A stretch of DNA of 64,000 nt from Thermothielavioides terrestris NRRL 8126 (lineage: Eukaryota > Ascomycota > Sordariomycetes > Sordariales > Chaetomiaceae). The DNA lies in NCBI RefSeq assembly GCF_000226115.1, contig NC_016461.1, positions 4,092,001-4,156,000 on the forward strand. Reading direction: 5' to 3'. Within the stretch, counting starts at the first letter, position 1. Every line of letters starts with the position of its first letter. A model generated the notes under the pieces. It made no database searches. It was given only the letters and a program-made list of their open reading frames with translations, and was not told the DNA's origin. A program made the position numbers and the translations under genes. Positions 47,567-60,996 of the stretch are shown in pieces.

Positions 47567-48762
47567 ATGGCGACACCGGGCCGGCCGCCGTCGAGCCCAC
47601 ATCATTCCGATCATCATTCCGATCCGCACCCATCCGCAACCACTAGGTCTCGAAGTAGTGCTGCGGGGTCTCTCTCCGCCTCGCGCGGCGCTCTGCGGAC
47701 CCTCCCGCGTACGAGGCCCCGTCTTGTATCTAGAAGTCCCTGTTTTGCTCGTCCACCAGACTAACACATCGGCCGTCAGCATGGATTGATTCGTACGAAA
47801 TCCGCTACGGCCGGCCCGACGACGCCCAGCTGCGCGCGCTGAGCTCGCCGCCCCCGCGCGCCCTGCCTGCCCAACACAACCATTCCCCGAGCCAGGCGCA
47901 GAGGCGAGTGTCCCGCGATGGCTACGTCTACGAGAACCCGGCGGTGTTGGGGCTGGAAGGAGCAAGGACGCCGTGGGCGAGGTTACGCATGCGCCTGATG
48001 CGCAAGGACGGTTCCGAGAGGGGCCGCAAATGGGACCACCTGCGTTCGGCGGAACCCGTCATCGTGCCCCAATACGGACGGGCGGCGCCAGACTCGCCCT
48101 GGCGGAGCTACGTCCAGTCGTGCCGGTACGGTAGATTGCCGAACGAGGAGGCGCAGATCGTGGATCCCGAGGTGCTGGATAAGCTGCAGCCCGGCTTCCA
48201 AGGCCCCGTCGATATGCCGCCGCTGAGCGATGCCTGGGGGAGGCGACAGACGCGGACTGCGGTTTTGTACAAGAGGATATGGCGCATCATCCTCCGCCAC
48301 CCGCTGGTCCCGCTGGCCTTTCGCCTGGCCGTCCTGCTCGCCTCGATCCTGGCGCTGGCCCTGTCGGCCAAGATCTACGAGTTCGAGCACCGCGGGGATG
48401 AGAAGCCCACATCGGAGCTGGCGCAGTCCATCGTGGCTATCGTGGTGGACACGGTCGCCATCCCCTACATCGGCTACATGACCTGGGACGAATACACGGG
48501 CAAGCCGCTGGGTCTGCGACTGGCCACCCAGAAGATCTCGCTGGTCCTCATGGACCTCTTCTTCATTATTTTCAAGTCGGCGAGCACGGCGCTCGCCTTC
48601 GAGGCGCTCGTCTACCACAACGCGGGCGACCGGGAGACGACACGGTACACCCAGGCACTAGCCTCCTTCCAGCTGATCGGCCTGATATCGTGGAGCTTTA
48701 CCTTGTCCGTGAATGTGTTCCGCCTCGTCCAGAAGCTGGGCGGAGGAGAGGATGAGCAGTGA
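47567..48762 (+). CDS. Srf1-like membrane protein (regulator of phospholipase D)
   Basis: Exons 47567-47646 and 47760-48762, joining in phase, 360 residues; the 5' exon is less certain than the main one. The body contains SPWRSYVQSCRYGRLPNEEAQIVDPEVLDKLQPGF, then four hydrophobic segments: HPLVPLAFRLAVLLASILALAL, SIVAIVVDTVAIPYIGYM, SLVLMDLFFIIFKSASTALAF and ASFQLIGLISWSFTLSVNVF. The motif TWDEYTGKPLGLR between helices 2 and 3 is strongly conserved in fungal Srf1 proteins. In yeast Srf1 sits at the plasma membrane and activates Spo14 phospholipase D. The family assignment rests on these motifs; the regulatory role is inferred. The next gene downstream is cullin-1, same strand, 1.1 kb away. 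Confidence 0.83.
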
Positions 48763-49845
48763 CGAAACCGGAATTTCATTACCAAGGTGGCCGGGAGAGT
48801 ATGGGTCTTGGAGTACTGGCGTTTGGCTACCTGCATCATTCCTGCATTATTCCTTGGAAGTATACCCTCATTAGCCATCAGCGGGCTTGGAACAGTACCT
48901 TGCACCTTAGCATAGCCATAAGTAGTGTGTATGAGGCATCTGCAATGCGGATGCCGTGAATGAACAAGCGTGTAGCTTTGATTGTGCGGTGGTGAGCAAT
49001 GCCACCGGTTGCTGAGCTCTTCGTGCATTAGCACTCCGTACTCCGGAATTTGCATATGCAAGGTCATTGTGGATGCGAGATCTAGTGTAGGTTGGCCGCA
49101 AGGATGAGGCTCCTGGGCTGGGGTCGTGATTGCGAAGGATAAGAGCAGAGGGAAGGGTGCGCCTCTTGGCGCTTAACGGTCGCTTGGTCCGCCTATCAAC
49201 GTTCGCAGCATCGCGTTTGAATGCACAAAAAAATCGGCCCTGAACACCGGGACCCTCCCCTCCTGCCTGAATGGGGCGCCTGGAACCAGCCTTCCAACAA
49301 CCGGCTCCTGCTGAGGCAACCCGGCATCACCGGCAAACGTCCCGGCTTTGTAGGTCGGACAAGCGACATCGTAGTTACATTGGAAGCTTTTCATTTCATC
49401 TTTTGCCTCTTGTCACCATTCTGGTTCACTTTAAGTTCCCATCGGCTGGCCGTTCTACACTATTCCGCAGCGTCCTTTGAGGTGCCCCAAGCGGGCGGTA
49501 ACCGCTGCCACTCACCACCACTCACTCTACCACTTATCTTGTTCCCCACATTTCCACCTGCTGGAGGGACGGGAGCCTGAACGCCCGCCAGTCGCGCTCG
49601 CCATTCTTGGGTAAGGCTGCTTTGCTTAGGCACAACACATGGCTGCAACCCTCTCTTCCTTTCCGCACTGCAACTTCGAAGCCTTGAGACGGCAAATAAC
49701 TGAGAAGGCGTGCTCCAGGGACTGAAACCGATTCCACCGGCCGATTTTTTCGAGCGATCGCTGGGCAACCGCGACGTCGCCCGCTTCAGCGAACTCATCG
49801 ACGACCCCTTCCACAGCCCCTCCCCTTCGGCAGCCGTCCACCAAG
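48763..49845. other. Intergenic region upstream of cullin-1
   Basis: 3' region of srf1 and promoter/5' UTR of cullin-1. Nothing further recognised. Confidence 0.45.
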
Positions 49846-52499
49846 ATGCCGCCCTCTGCGCTGCCGGGGATGCCCCCCCCGCAGGGCAGAGAAGATATTG
49901 AGTCGACGTGCGTGGCAGCGCCCCGTTGTGTTTGCTGCGCTCGATCCCGCGAGCTGACCTGCGAGCAGGTGGAACTACCTGCAGTATGGCATTACCAGGA
50001 TCATGCACAATCTGCAAGACGGCGTGGATCTAAATACTGTACGTGGCCCGGCCGAGTTTGCTTCCTCGTAAAGTTGATAGAGTCGACGTCTCGCTGACAA
50101 CCCCGGGGCAGTACATGGGCGTCTACACGTCAGTGGCCTCCTTGCATCGACCGCGCGAACGTGCTGCGGGTAGCTGACTTTCCCCCAGGGCCGTCCACAA
50201 CTTCTGCACATCCCAAAAAGTCGTCGGCATGAGCATCGCAAACAACTTCTCGGGCGCATCTCAGCGTGGTGGTTCGTGTCCCTGCTCCGTTCCGATCACC
50301 TGGCGTTCGCTGACTTGCTTTCCTCGGCAGCCCATCTTCTCGGCGAGGATCTCTATAAGAAGCTGTCGGAGTATCTATCCGGACATCTTAGGGAACTGGT
50401 CACCCAGTCGAGGGCCCACACGGACGAGGCACTGTTGGCGTTCTATATCCGCGAGTGGCAACGGTACACCGACGCCGCCAAGTACATCCACCATCTCTTC
50501 CGCTACCTCAACCGGCACTGGGTGAAGCGCGAGATCGACGAGGGCAAGAAGAACGTGTACGATGTCTATACCCTGCACCTGGTACAGTGGCGAGACGTCT
50601 TCTTCACCCAGGTCTCGACCAAGGTCATGGATGCCGTCCTGAAGCTGGTCGAGAAGCAGCGCAACGGCGAGACGATCGAGCACAACCAGATCAAGCAGGT
50701 CGTCGACTCGTTCGTGTCCCTGGGCATGAATGACGGCGACTCCTCCAAATCGACTCTCGACGTCTACCGCTTCCACTTCGAGCGCCCCTTCCTCGACGCC
50801 ACCATGCTCTTCTACCAGAAGGAGAGCCAGGAGTTCGTCGCCCAGAACAGCGTCGTCGAGTACATGAAGAAGGCCGAGGCCCGGCTCGAGGAGGAGGAGG
50901 AGCGAGTCAAGATGTACCTCCATCCGGACATAGCGATTCCGCTGAAGAAAGCTTGCAATCAAGTCCTGATTGCCGACCACTCCAACATGCTTCGCGACGA
51001 GTTCCAGGTGCTCCTGGACAGCGACCGGGAAGAAGACATGGCGCGCATGTACAGTCTGCTGTCTAGGATCCCAGACGGACTGGACCCGCTCAGGACTAAG
51101 TTCGAGACCCACGTGAGGAAGGCCGGGTTGGCTGCCGTCGCTAAGGTGGCGTCGGACGCCGATAAGCTCGAACCCAAGGTCTACGTCGATGCCCTGCTCG
51201 AGATCCACACCCAGTACCAAGGCCTCGTGAAGCGTGCCTTCAAGGACGAGCCCGAGTTCACCAGGTCGCTCGACAACGCCTGCCGGGAGTTTGTGAACCG
51301 GAACGAGGTGTGCAAGTCGGGCTCCAACAAATCCCCCGAGCTGCTGGCCAAATATGCCGACTTCCTCCTCCGCAAGAGCGGCACCGGGACCGAGGGTGCC
51401 GATCTGGAGAGCAGCCTCGTCCAGATCATGACCGTGTTCAAGTACATCGAGGACAAGGACGTCTTCCAGAAGTTCTACTCGCGGATGCTGGCCCGCCGCT
51501 TGGTCCACAGCAACTCGTCGTCGGACGACGCCGAGACGAGCATGATCGGCAAGCTCAAGGAGGCCTGCGGGTTCGAGTACACCAACAAGCTGCAGCGCAT
51601 GTTCCTCGACATGCAGATCTCCAAGGATCTCAATGCCGGGTTCAGAGAGCACGTCCAATCGTCGCTCGACTCTAAGGGACTCGACTCGTCGTACTCGATC
51701 CTGGGCACCGGCTTCTGGCCTCTCTCGCCCCCCGGGACGAACTTCAACCCGCCCGAGGAGGTGGCGGCCGACTGCGAGCGCTTCGGCCGCTTCTACAAGG
51801 CCAAGCACGAGGGCCGCAAGCTCACCTGGCTCTGGCAGCTGTGCAAGGGTGAGGTGAAGGCGAACTACATCAGGAACGCCAAGATGCCCTACACGTTCCA
51901 GGTCTCAATATACCAGATGGCCATCCTTCTGCTCTTCAACGACAAGGACAAGAACACGTACGAGGAGATCGCCACGACGACGCAGCTGAACAGCGAGGCG
52001 CTCGACCCGTCGCTGGGCATCCTCGTCAAGGCGAAGGTGCTCAACATCGAGGGCGGGAGCGCCAAGGTCGGCCCCGGGGCGACCTTCTCGCTCAACTACG
52101 ACTTTAAGAACAAGAAGTACCGCGTCAACCTCAACGTCGGCATGAAGTCGGAGACGAAGCAGGAAGAGGCCGAGACGAACAAGACGATCGAGGAAGACCG
52201 CAAGCTGCTTTTGCAGGTGAGATAACCATGCCTTTCTCCCTCCCCCCCCCCCCCCCCCCTCCTTTGCCTTCCTTCAGGTATGCTGACGTATCTGTGTGCC
52301 CGCCCGCCAGTCGGCCATTGTGCGCATCATGAAGGCGCGCAAGCGCATGAAGCACCAGCAGCTCGTAAGCGAGACCATCAACCAGATCCGCGCGCGCTTC
52401 GTGCCCAAGGTCGGCGACATCAAGAAGTGCATCGAGATCCTACTCGACAAGGAGTACCTCGAGCGGCTCGACGACGACGACATCGGGTACCTCGCCTAG
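49846..52499 (+). CDS. cul-1: Cullin-1, scaffold of SCF ubiquitin ligases
   Basis: Six exons: 49846-49907, 49969-50038, 50112-50128 (17 nt), 50189-50271, 50331-52216 and 52311-52499; all GT-AG and in phase, 768 residues. The N-terminus has [12 protein letters not shown]...NLQDG and [16 protein letters not shown], which bind the Skp1/F-box module in Cul1. Cullin repeats follow, then the cullin homology domain ([37 protein letters not shown]) and the winged helix ending DIGYLA. The neddylation lysine is K714 in IVRIMKARK. It forms SCF with Skp1, Rbx1 and F-box proteins; in Neurospora SCF-FWD-1 degrades the clock protein FRQ. Cullin-3 is excluded by the N-terminal Skp1-type surface and the YLA end. 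The last intron carries an 18-C run. Confidence 0.96.
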
Positions 52500-52531
52500 C
52501 CGCGCGGTGCCCGGTCGGCGGCCGTCGCCTA

Positions 52532-52566
<35 letters not shown>

Positions 52567-54870
52567 CAAACCTTCTACCTCTTTTCCCTCTAGCGCTGTC
52601 TGGCAGACAATGAAACAAACAGAGAACACAAAGTTAAATGTGGCAGCGGAACGCTCCTGCCGTCATGAATTGTGTATGAGTAACAGACCACTACCCCTTG
52701 CTTTGAGAGTCCCTCAGTTTTTAGGTTCCGGTGCGGGCTCGGTAATAATGGCGGGTGCTTTTTATGCAGAGTTATGGCATGGCTTCCCTTCTGCCTTGGT
52801 TCGTCCTGGTTTCGTTCGAATGTGCGCGCAACTTGGGGACGGAAGCTCTGTGCTTGGGATTGAGGCTGACCGATTGACCTCTGGTCTGGGGAGACACTGA
52901 GGCGGGAGTGGATTGATGGATTGATTGATTGACATCGGGACTGGACAGGCAAGAGCAGCGTGCTGGAGTTATTTAGGTAGTTGTTATTCGCAAGCGAAAC
53001 TACAGAAGTTAGTTAACTAATCCAATCCGTAAGGGGTTTTCGTGAGGTAGTTCAGGTAGTTCATGGAGGTCGTCAGCCATCAGGGAAGCGAAGGGCAGGG
53101 CGTTTAAGCCGGCGCTGGCGTAGTATAACTACCCTACATAGGCCTAGATTCTTGCTACTGTGTTTTGGTTTCTTTTATTCCTTTATTTTTCTTTTCCCCG
53201 TGGTTCTGTATTACGAGAATATGATCTGCTTTTCTCTGCCCTTCCTTCTTTCGAGAGCAGGCGGCCTCTACAAAGGGCCCCTATTGGGGTAGACAGACTG
53301 AACGGGTCGCAGCAAGAGCGCATGAGTGTTGTCTTTGAATTCTCTGTTTCTGTCCTTGCTGTGGTACGGAGCATGTACGGATTAACAAACGTGGACTTGT
53401 CAACAGTTATGAGCCTCATGCAGGCTGGCATTTTGGGCAAAGACGTCGCCAACTGAACTGCTGTTTCAGGGTGAGGAGCTAGGTAGTTCGCGAATCCTAC
53501 AACCTTCTCGGTTTTAGACCTATTTAGGTAGTCAAGCTTACTTCCACCAAATCTCATCAAATCAACAAATTTACTATAGCAACAGAACTGACCGAAGTTT
53601 CTCCCAAATATAGGTACTCTTTCGACTCTCCTCGACCTCGCGATCACGAGTCTCCATTCAACGAACGAGCCCATGCCTCAGCCAGCACTCCAGGGCCGAG
53701 ACTCAGTATCCAAGCTTATAACCTAGTTCTCCACCACTACCACCACCGGCAGCCAATACACCAATCAATCCTCGCAACCCCCCAATGCTTCATTTTCTAG
53801 TATCATCTTGGATTGGGGTGACAACCGCTAGGTAGAGACATAGGAGGATTTGTTAGGTTCGTTTCTACAGGTCAACGGAGCCTCGTGGGAACCAAGAAGC
53901 CTGGAGCCCATCAGGGGGACTTTCTCCTTAACAACAACCTCTTCTCCGTCTTCAAGACAGCTTAATCAAGCACTTCTTTCCTTACCTTTCCGGGTTGTTG
54001 ATCCCATCCATTCGTTTGATTCTCCATCTACCCAGACGCAAGGGCTTGAAGCGGCTGAGCTCACACCGCAGAGATGCCCACACAAGGATCACCACTGGGA
54101 TCATCTGAGTTATGACGTCTACCTGTTGAGGAGACACTCTCCGCGCGGTATTAGATTCCCAATGCCAGGGGCGCGTTATTTGCTGAGTGGCGCTGAGAGC
54201 GAAATGAATTTAAGATACGTGTTATGGTGTCCGGCACTTCCGAGTGTCAGCGAGCTGAAATTCAAACAGTCGACTAGACTGGCCCGACCACGATATGATT
54301 TACAGCGATCCTGCACGGCACTATTAGTCGTCGTGGCAATCAAATGTCGAGATTTGGTCTCCATGCTTCGCTCCAGAATTCAATGGCAAGATGCCGCTGG
54401 CTGGTTCCACTGCTCTTTAAGGTCATCAAACAGAGCTAAGACATGGCTGTGAGTATTCATGGTTGAGGCTACTATCAAAGATGCACTCGACTTTGACTAT
54501 ATTTGACTATGACTCGCTAACACCCAGTGTCCTCCAAGTCGGTCATAGCACAACCCAATAGAAATCCAATGCCGTTCTATTAATGCATCCTGGCCTAGCC
54601 CGTCTTGTTGCCTGCTGCAACTTGGTATCTCGTTTCATCGTAGCTCGATGCAGCTAATTAGTTACATACTTACCTGTACTCATCCCCACGTGTATCTCCA
54701 AGTCTCAAACCCAGTCAACGAAAGCCTGTGTAATTAAACAAGACAGTTTGCGACCCCGCTTCATCTCGGCATCATCACATCACAATCACAGCCACAGCAG
54801 CAAGCACCGTCCCGGTTGTGCCAATTCTCAGGCCACGGTCCTGTCTCAATCGGACACGGACAACGCTCTC
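52500..54870. other. Intergenic region 3' of cullin-1 and avl9, with a GGCA microsatellite
   Basis: 2.4 kb of convergent 3' sequence. A (GGCA)n tract of about nine units lies at 52531-52568. The longer open frames (for example 53850-54452 from a TTG) lack codon bias and motifs. No gene supported. Confidence 0.5.
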
Positions 54871-57608
54871 TCACCTGCTCTCCCACGCCTGCTGTGCCTC
54901 AGCCGCCTCCGTCGTCACAGCATCCGGTAACCGAGGCGACGGCTCATGGTCTGTGCTGCCCTCCCCAGTCTCCTCCGTCCTCCCCCTTGCCGGAAGCTCA
55001 AGATCCTCGTCCTTGGGCGGCCCCTTCGACGCGGCGCCGGCGGCATCCCCTAGGCGATGCCCATTGATCTTTGGCCCCGATAGGCCCTCGCCCTGACCCT
55101 CATCGCTGCCAGCCACGGCCGCCGACAGCACACCATCCACGACGGGCGTCTCAGCAGCGTGGCCGTCGGCAGTCGACACCAACGGCGGCGACACCAACGG
55201 CGGCGGCTTCTTCGTCGGCGAGGCCACCGGCGACGAGAGCGCGCTTTCCGAGCCGGCGCCGTCCAGCATCGACTCGCCGCTGACAGAGCCCCGGTTCAGA
55301 GGTCGCTGCTCAGGCGCCACCCGGTCGGAAGATCCGTTCGTCCTCCGGTCTGCGCCCGACGAGGTCGAGATGCGGGGCTCCTTCTCCGAGACCGCGTCCG
55401 ACGACCACGCGCTGGCCTGCGATTGCGACGCGCGGTTCTTGCTGGACTTGACCCAGCCCGACGCCCAACCACCAATCCCGCCGTTACCTGCTGTTGTTGT
55501 CGTCGTCGTTGTTGTCGTGCTGCTGTTATCACCACTGCTATTACTACTACTACTACTGGAAGCGGCCGTGGACCGGCCCCAGCCCTTCCGCTTCTCTCCT
55601 GCCCAGGCTGCCCAGCTGTTGACGAACGCGCCGGCTTTGCTCCCGACGGCCTGCATCGTCTGGTGCGCCTTGGCGAGATCCACGCCGGCGCCGCCTCCGT
55701 TTCTCTCGTGGTGATGATGCCCGCCCGCGGCGGCGGCCGCCGCCCTAGCCTCCTCGGCCCGCTTCCTCTGCGCCTCCCTCACCGCCTCGACATCGGCGTA
55801 CAGCTTGTTGAGCAGCGTGCTGGCCTTCTCGCGGCCGGCGGCGAGGTTGCGGCCGAGCGCCTCGCGGCCCTGGGCGAAGCGCTCGTCCAGGTGCAGGTCC
55901 TGCACCTGTTGCGTGATGCGGCGCTGGATGTCGTCGATGGTGAGGCCGCCGGCGCAGGGGTGCTTCGGCTCGACGATGTTGAACAGGTCCGAGTCCGTGT
56001 GGCTGTTCCAGATGCGGTAGTTCTCGGTGCGCGACCACGCCTCGATGAAGTCCTGTCCAAAGTCGTGCGACGGGTCGCCGTCGATCTCGGGCAGCAGCAG
56101 GCGCGGGTTGTGCGCGTGCTTGGCGAGGTGGGTGTGGTACTTGGCGGCCGAGATGAGCGAGAGCAGGTACTCCTCGAACTGCAAGCGGATGAACTCCTCG
56201 CTGCCCACGTAGCCCATGGTCTTGGGCCGACTGGGGTTCGCGTCGTCCCACGTGTCGTTGACGTTTTGTGTGATGAAGTCGATCCAGCGGCGGTCGGGGG
56301 TCGAAAGCTGCAGCGCGGCTCTCAGAGACGGCGAGGTGATGTTGATGGTGCCCTCGTCGAGGTTGATCAGGATGTCGCTGTACCGGTCTTTCTGCTGCAG
56401 GAGCAGCGAGTTTGTGCTGCCGACGATGTACGATTTGGTGCCGAAGTCAGCAAGGATGTCGAGTTGTTGCAATGGCGTGTACGGTCCAAACAAGCTTCCC
56501 TGCCAAGGCAGATTTGTGAGTGGGCGTTTTCGACATGGAGACATAGCATGCATGCAGGCTCGGAATCGAACTCGCGCACGCACCTTTCCGAATATTTGCA
56601 ACGGTAAACCCATGTACGCCAGCAGGGAATTCCTGTCACTGGTCTTCAAGCTTGTTGGCGTCGACAGGCTCTTCTCGTAGCTGTCCAGGTCGGGGCCGGC
56701 AGAGTCCTGGAGGTTGCGCAGGAGCCCGGGTATTAAAGAGATTAGGGAGAATTGGGTCAGACAGAGGCGCTCGCACCGGGTGCCGAAGAAGAGCATCTAC
56801 GAGGTGGGGGGGAACAGAGGACGGAATCAGTACACGTCGCAGATCATGCCGGAAAACGCCCAGACGAGGGGCCGTTTGTTTACCTTGGGCTGTAGCAGAC
56901 AGCATTTCAGCAACACCAGGGTTTGCCACCTAAACTGGCGCACCAGCTCCCTCAGGCTCAAGCCCAGATACTGGTCGCGGTCCTGGTCCTCGTGCATCAG
57001 GCCGCGCTCCTGCTCGTCGGCCAGGCTCTCCTGGAAGCGGCGCAGGATCTCGACGTCGGTGAACTCGCGCTGGGCGAACCAGGCCTTGGTCACGACGCTC
57101 AGGCGCTCGCGCAGCATGCCGAAGTACTGGGGGCTGTCGGCGATGACGACGACGGCCTTCTGCACGGTCGAGCGGGTCACGTCGGCGGGGCGGACGAGCA
57201 ATTGGGCGGCGTCGATCTGCCGGGTGCAGGAGATGCCGAAGAGGGAGGTCGCGGGGGCCGAGTCGGTGGCGGGGCGCAGGAGAGTGAAGTAGGAGAAGTC
57301 CTCGGTCAAGCTGCAGGCAAGCTGTGCCATTAGCCGGTTTGGGAGCCCATCGACTGAGTGCAGCGGCATCTAGGCTATCCAGACTGGGAAGGGACGAGAA
57401 CGTACGCATGGGCGCCGTCGCTCAATGCCATGAAGGGCAGCAGGGTCCAGTCGTACTCGGCGGCCGGATCACGGCCCTCGTCGACGCCGAACCATGTTTC
57501 CACCTCCGGGCCGCGCGCATGGTGGAAGTCGACGACGCAGACGAGCGGGACGAAGGGCTGCCGGGCGCTCTTTGCCGCCGTCGCCGTCGGCGTGGGAGGA
57601 ACGGACAT
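54871..57608 (-). CDS. avl9: Avl9 late secretory pathway protein (DENN-like)
   Basis: Four exons: 57406-57608, 56884-57310, 56584-56796 and 54871-56499, in phase, 823 residues. The first intron uses a branch site GCTAATG and places GAHA directly before LTEDFSYFTLL, the conserved Avl9 sequence. Diagnostic blocks: VDFHHARGPEVETWFG, LLPFMALSDGAH, SLFGISCTRQI, GSLFGPYTPLQQLDIL and SYIVGSTNSLLLQQKDRY. The C-terminal 320 residues are disordered, with Ser and Thr runs, Ala/His runs and acidic patches. Avl9 acts in a branch of Golgi-to-plasma-membrane transport in yeast and is related to DENN-domain proteins. The stop TGA lies within AGCAG|GTGAGA, which also looks like a splice donor, so a further short 3' exon cannot be excluded. 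Confidence 0.93.
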
Positions 57609-58128
57609 GGCTGGAGCGAAGGGAGCGTCGCGGGCTTGCTTCGTCTTTCCGTCCCGAGCTCAGGTCAGGAACCCGCGCGGACGCCGAGCGCGGAGGGGGG
57701 TGGGCCGAAAAATTACGGTGGGGAACGGCAACGGCCTTGCGATGAGGGGCACTGCTGAGTCCTTGAGAGTGGGGACTGGGCCCGGGAGAAGAATTAACTT
57801 TAACGCTGGGAACAGCAAAAACAATGGGACACCGACAAGGACAATGGCAATGACAATGGCACTTGCGTCTCCGTACTGCGATAAAGACTCGACAAGTTAA
57901 AATCAGCTGCAGGAAGTCTCGAACGAGCCAACCACCATTGTTTCAAGCGCCAATGCGCGCGCAGTATTCGTTCGTTGGCCGAGGCGGTCTGCAGGAGCCG
58001 GCCAGCTCTCGAAGCGGCGGCCGTGATGTGATGGGTGTGAGTGACGTGCGATCTGCTGAGTGGAGGCTTGGCATTGCTGTTTGTTTCACCGCAGCGCAGG
58101 CTGCAGCAGAGCACAGCAGCACAGCAGC
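57609..58128. other. Upstream region of avl9
   Basis: 520 bp of promoter territory ending in a CAGCAG-rich stretch next to the MITE. No gene supported. Confidence 0.45.
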
Positions 58129-58511
58129 AGGTCGTCGTTAAAGAGGTCCCGCCAAGACTAATTTCGGAACCTACCGTTTACAAGTATTTACAAATCGCCA
58201 AGGCCACGATGACTTCAAGCAACATCAACAACGAACAATCGCAAAGACTCGTCGCAGCAACTTTACAAAACCTCAACTAAATCGAAAAAAAGGAAAACCG
58301 AGATAACCCGCACCCTAACCTCAAACCCTATCCTAACTATAACCCGAACCCTAACTAGCGGGGGGCTAGCGCCGCCCCCTGTACCCCCGGCGAACTAACC
58401 GCTTGGCGATAGTGTAAACGCCTTGGCGATCGGGTTTATGTAAAAACGTTGTAAAAACATTGCCGACAATTGGCCGAAATTAGTCTTGGCGGGACCTCTT
58501 TAACGTCCACC
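58129..58511. mobile_element. MITE-like non-autonomous element sharing the MULE's terminal inverted repeats
   Basis: A 383-bp element with TIRs GGTCGTCGTTAAAG... and, on the opposite end, GGTGGACGTTAAAG..., which then continue AGGTCCCGCCAAGACTAATTTC on both sides. The match to the 6.3-kb MULE extends over about 36 bp and no further, so it shares only the ends. It is not TA-biased: the ends keep CpG and CpA. Classical RIP needs duplications over about 400 bp, which may explain why it escaped. A clear target-site duplication is not seen; the left flank is CAGCAG repeat. The interior includes telomere-like CCCTAA motifs and a 23-codon frame (58209-58280) of unclear meaning. Confidence 0.82.
58311..58357. 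repeat. Degenerate telomere-like (CCCTAA)n motifs inside the MITE
   Basis: CCCTAACC, CCCTA, CCTAACTATAACCC and CCCTAACTA occur close together, a degenerate version of the fungal telomere unit TTAGGG. GGGTTAGGG also occurs just outside the element at 58556-58564 in the opposite orientation. Confidence 0.65.
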
Positions 58512-59364
58512 CCCGCTGGTGCACAGCATGGGATGTAAAATTGTAGATTGTCCTAGGGTTAGGGTAGGCAGCTTTCCTAGACCCCTCCCTCCCCTGTCTC
58601 CAGCCAAGGTTGCAGCACCTGGTGCCAACAGTGTAGTGTACGAATAACGATATGATCTTCAGACTCCAGACGCCACAAGACGGCAGCGACTTTGACGGCA
58701 AGCAGCAGCTCAACCTTAACCATGTCCGCAGCGACAACCCGCTTCCCACGATGCTCGGGGATGTGAATCGCCCTGCCCAGGTCCAGGAGATTGCAGAGAC
58801 CCTGCCCACTCATGTGGCCGACATCGTAAACATGTTCAATTAAGAACTATCAATATCAACTTCAATGCTCCAGACACCAGCAAGGGGAAGGAGGACATAT
58901 ATTATGCGTCGCATGCCCGCCAGTTCCAGCCATCCAATGCAGCAAGCAAGCAAGCAAACCCGCCTTGTCCGTCTCCCTCCCCGACAGCAAACGCCTGTTC
59001 AGCCATCTCTTTCTTGCTTATTCCACGATCCACGACCCTATCTCAGATTAAGATAGCCATGTGGTCCCAGCCCATCCCAGGACTCCCGCCCAATCTAGTC
59101 GCGACACCCCAGCAGACGAGGCAGGGAATGCGTTCGTCGCGCAGCAACAAACGACACTGTTTTTGGTATACTGCTCTCGCGGCCGGCCAGCACAGTCCTT
59201 TCCCCTTCCCAGCCGCGGCCCCAGTTAAAACAGAACACTCCCTTCTCCATCTTCCAACGCGCCACTATGTATGAGAACGTGGCCCAGGCGAGTTTTTCGA
59301 CGCGTGTTCTCGCCGCGATGACTCCGCTGCTTTTTGCATTCTGGTACAGGTGAAACACTCGGCC
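58512..59364. other. Intergenic region 3' of the MAPK gene with a possible small ORF
   Basis: Contains an open frame at 58652-58843 (+, 63 codons) with fungal-like codon choice, ending EIAETLPTHVADIVNMFN, but no recognised family; it could be a gene fragment or chance. Otherwise 3' UTR of the MAPK gene. Confidence 0.4.
58652..58843 (+). CDS. Possible small protein or gene fragment, 63 residues
   Basis: ATG-initiated frame MIFRLQTPQDGSDFDGKQQL... with a helix-like C-terminal half. The base composition looks coding, but there is no family match, no nearby promoter evidence and the frame is short. It may be the residue of a decayed gene beside the MITE. Confidence 0.25.
   Translation: MIFRLQTPQDGSDFDGKQQLNLNHVRSDNPLPTMLGDVNRPAQVQEIAETLPTHVADIVNMFN

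Positions 59365-60996
<1,632 letters not shown>

Noticed and set aside
50375..51808. Minus-strand frame of 477 codons
   Set aside because: Antisense shadow of cullin-1 exon 5; long only because of GC-rich codon bias.
53183..53674. Minus-strand open frame of 163 codons
   Set aside because: No motif, no supporting splice structure, atypical composition.
53850..54452. Plus-strand open frame of 200 codons between cullin-1 and avl9
   Set aside because: Starts at TTG, has mixed codon use and no recognisable domain.
58109..58530. Possible target-site duplication of the MITE (GCACAGCA in both flanks)
   Set aside because: The copies are not adjacent to the TIR ends and the left flank is a CAGCAG microsatellite, so the match is likely chance.
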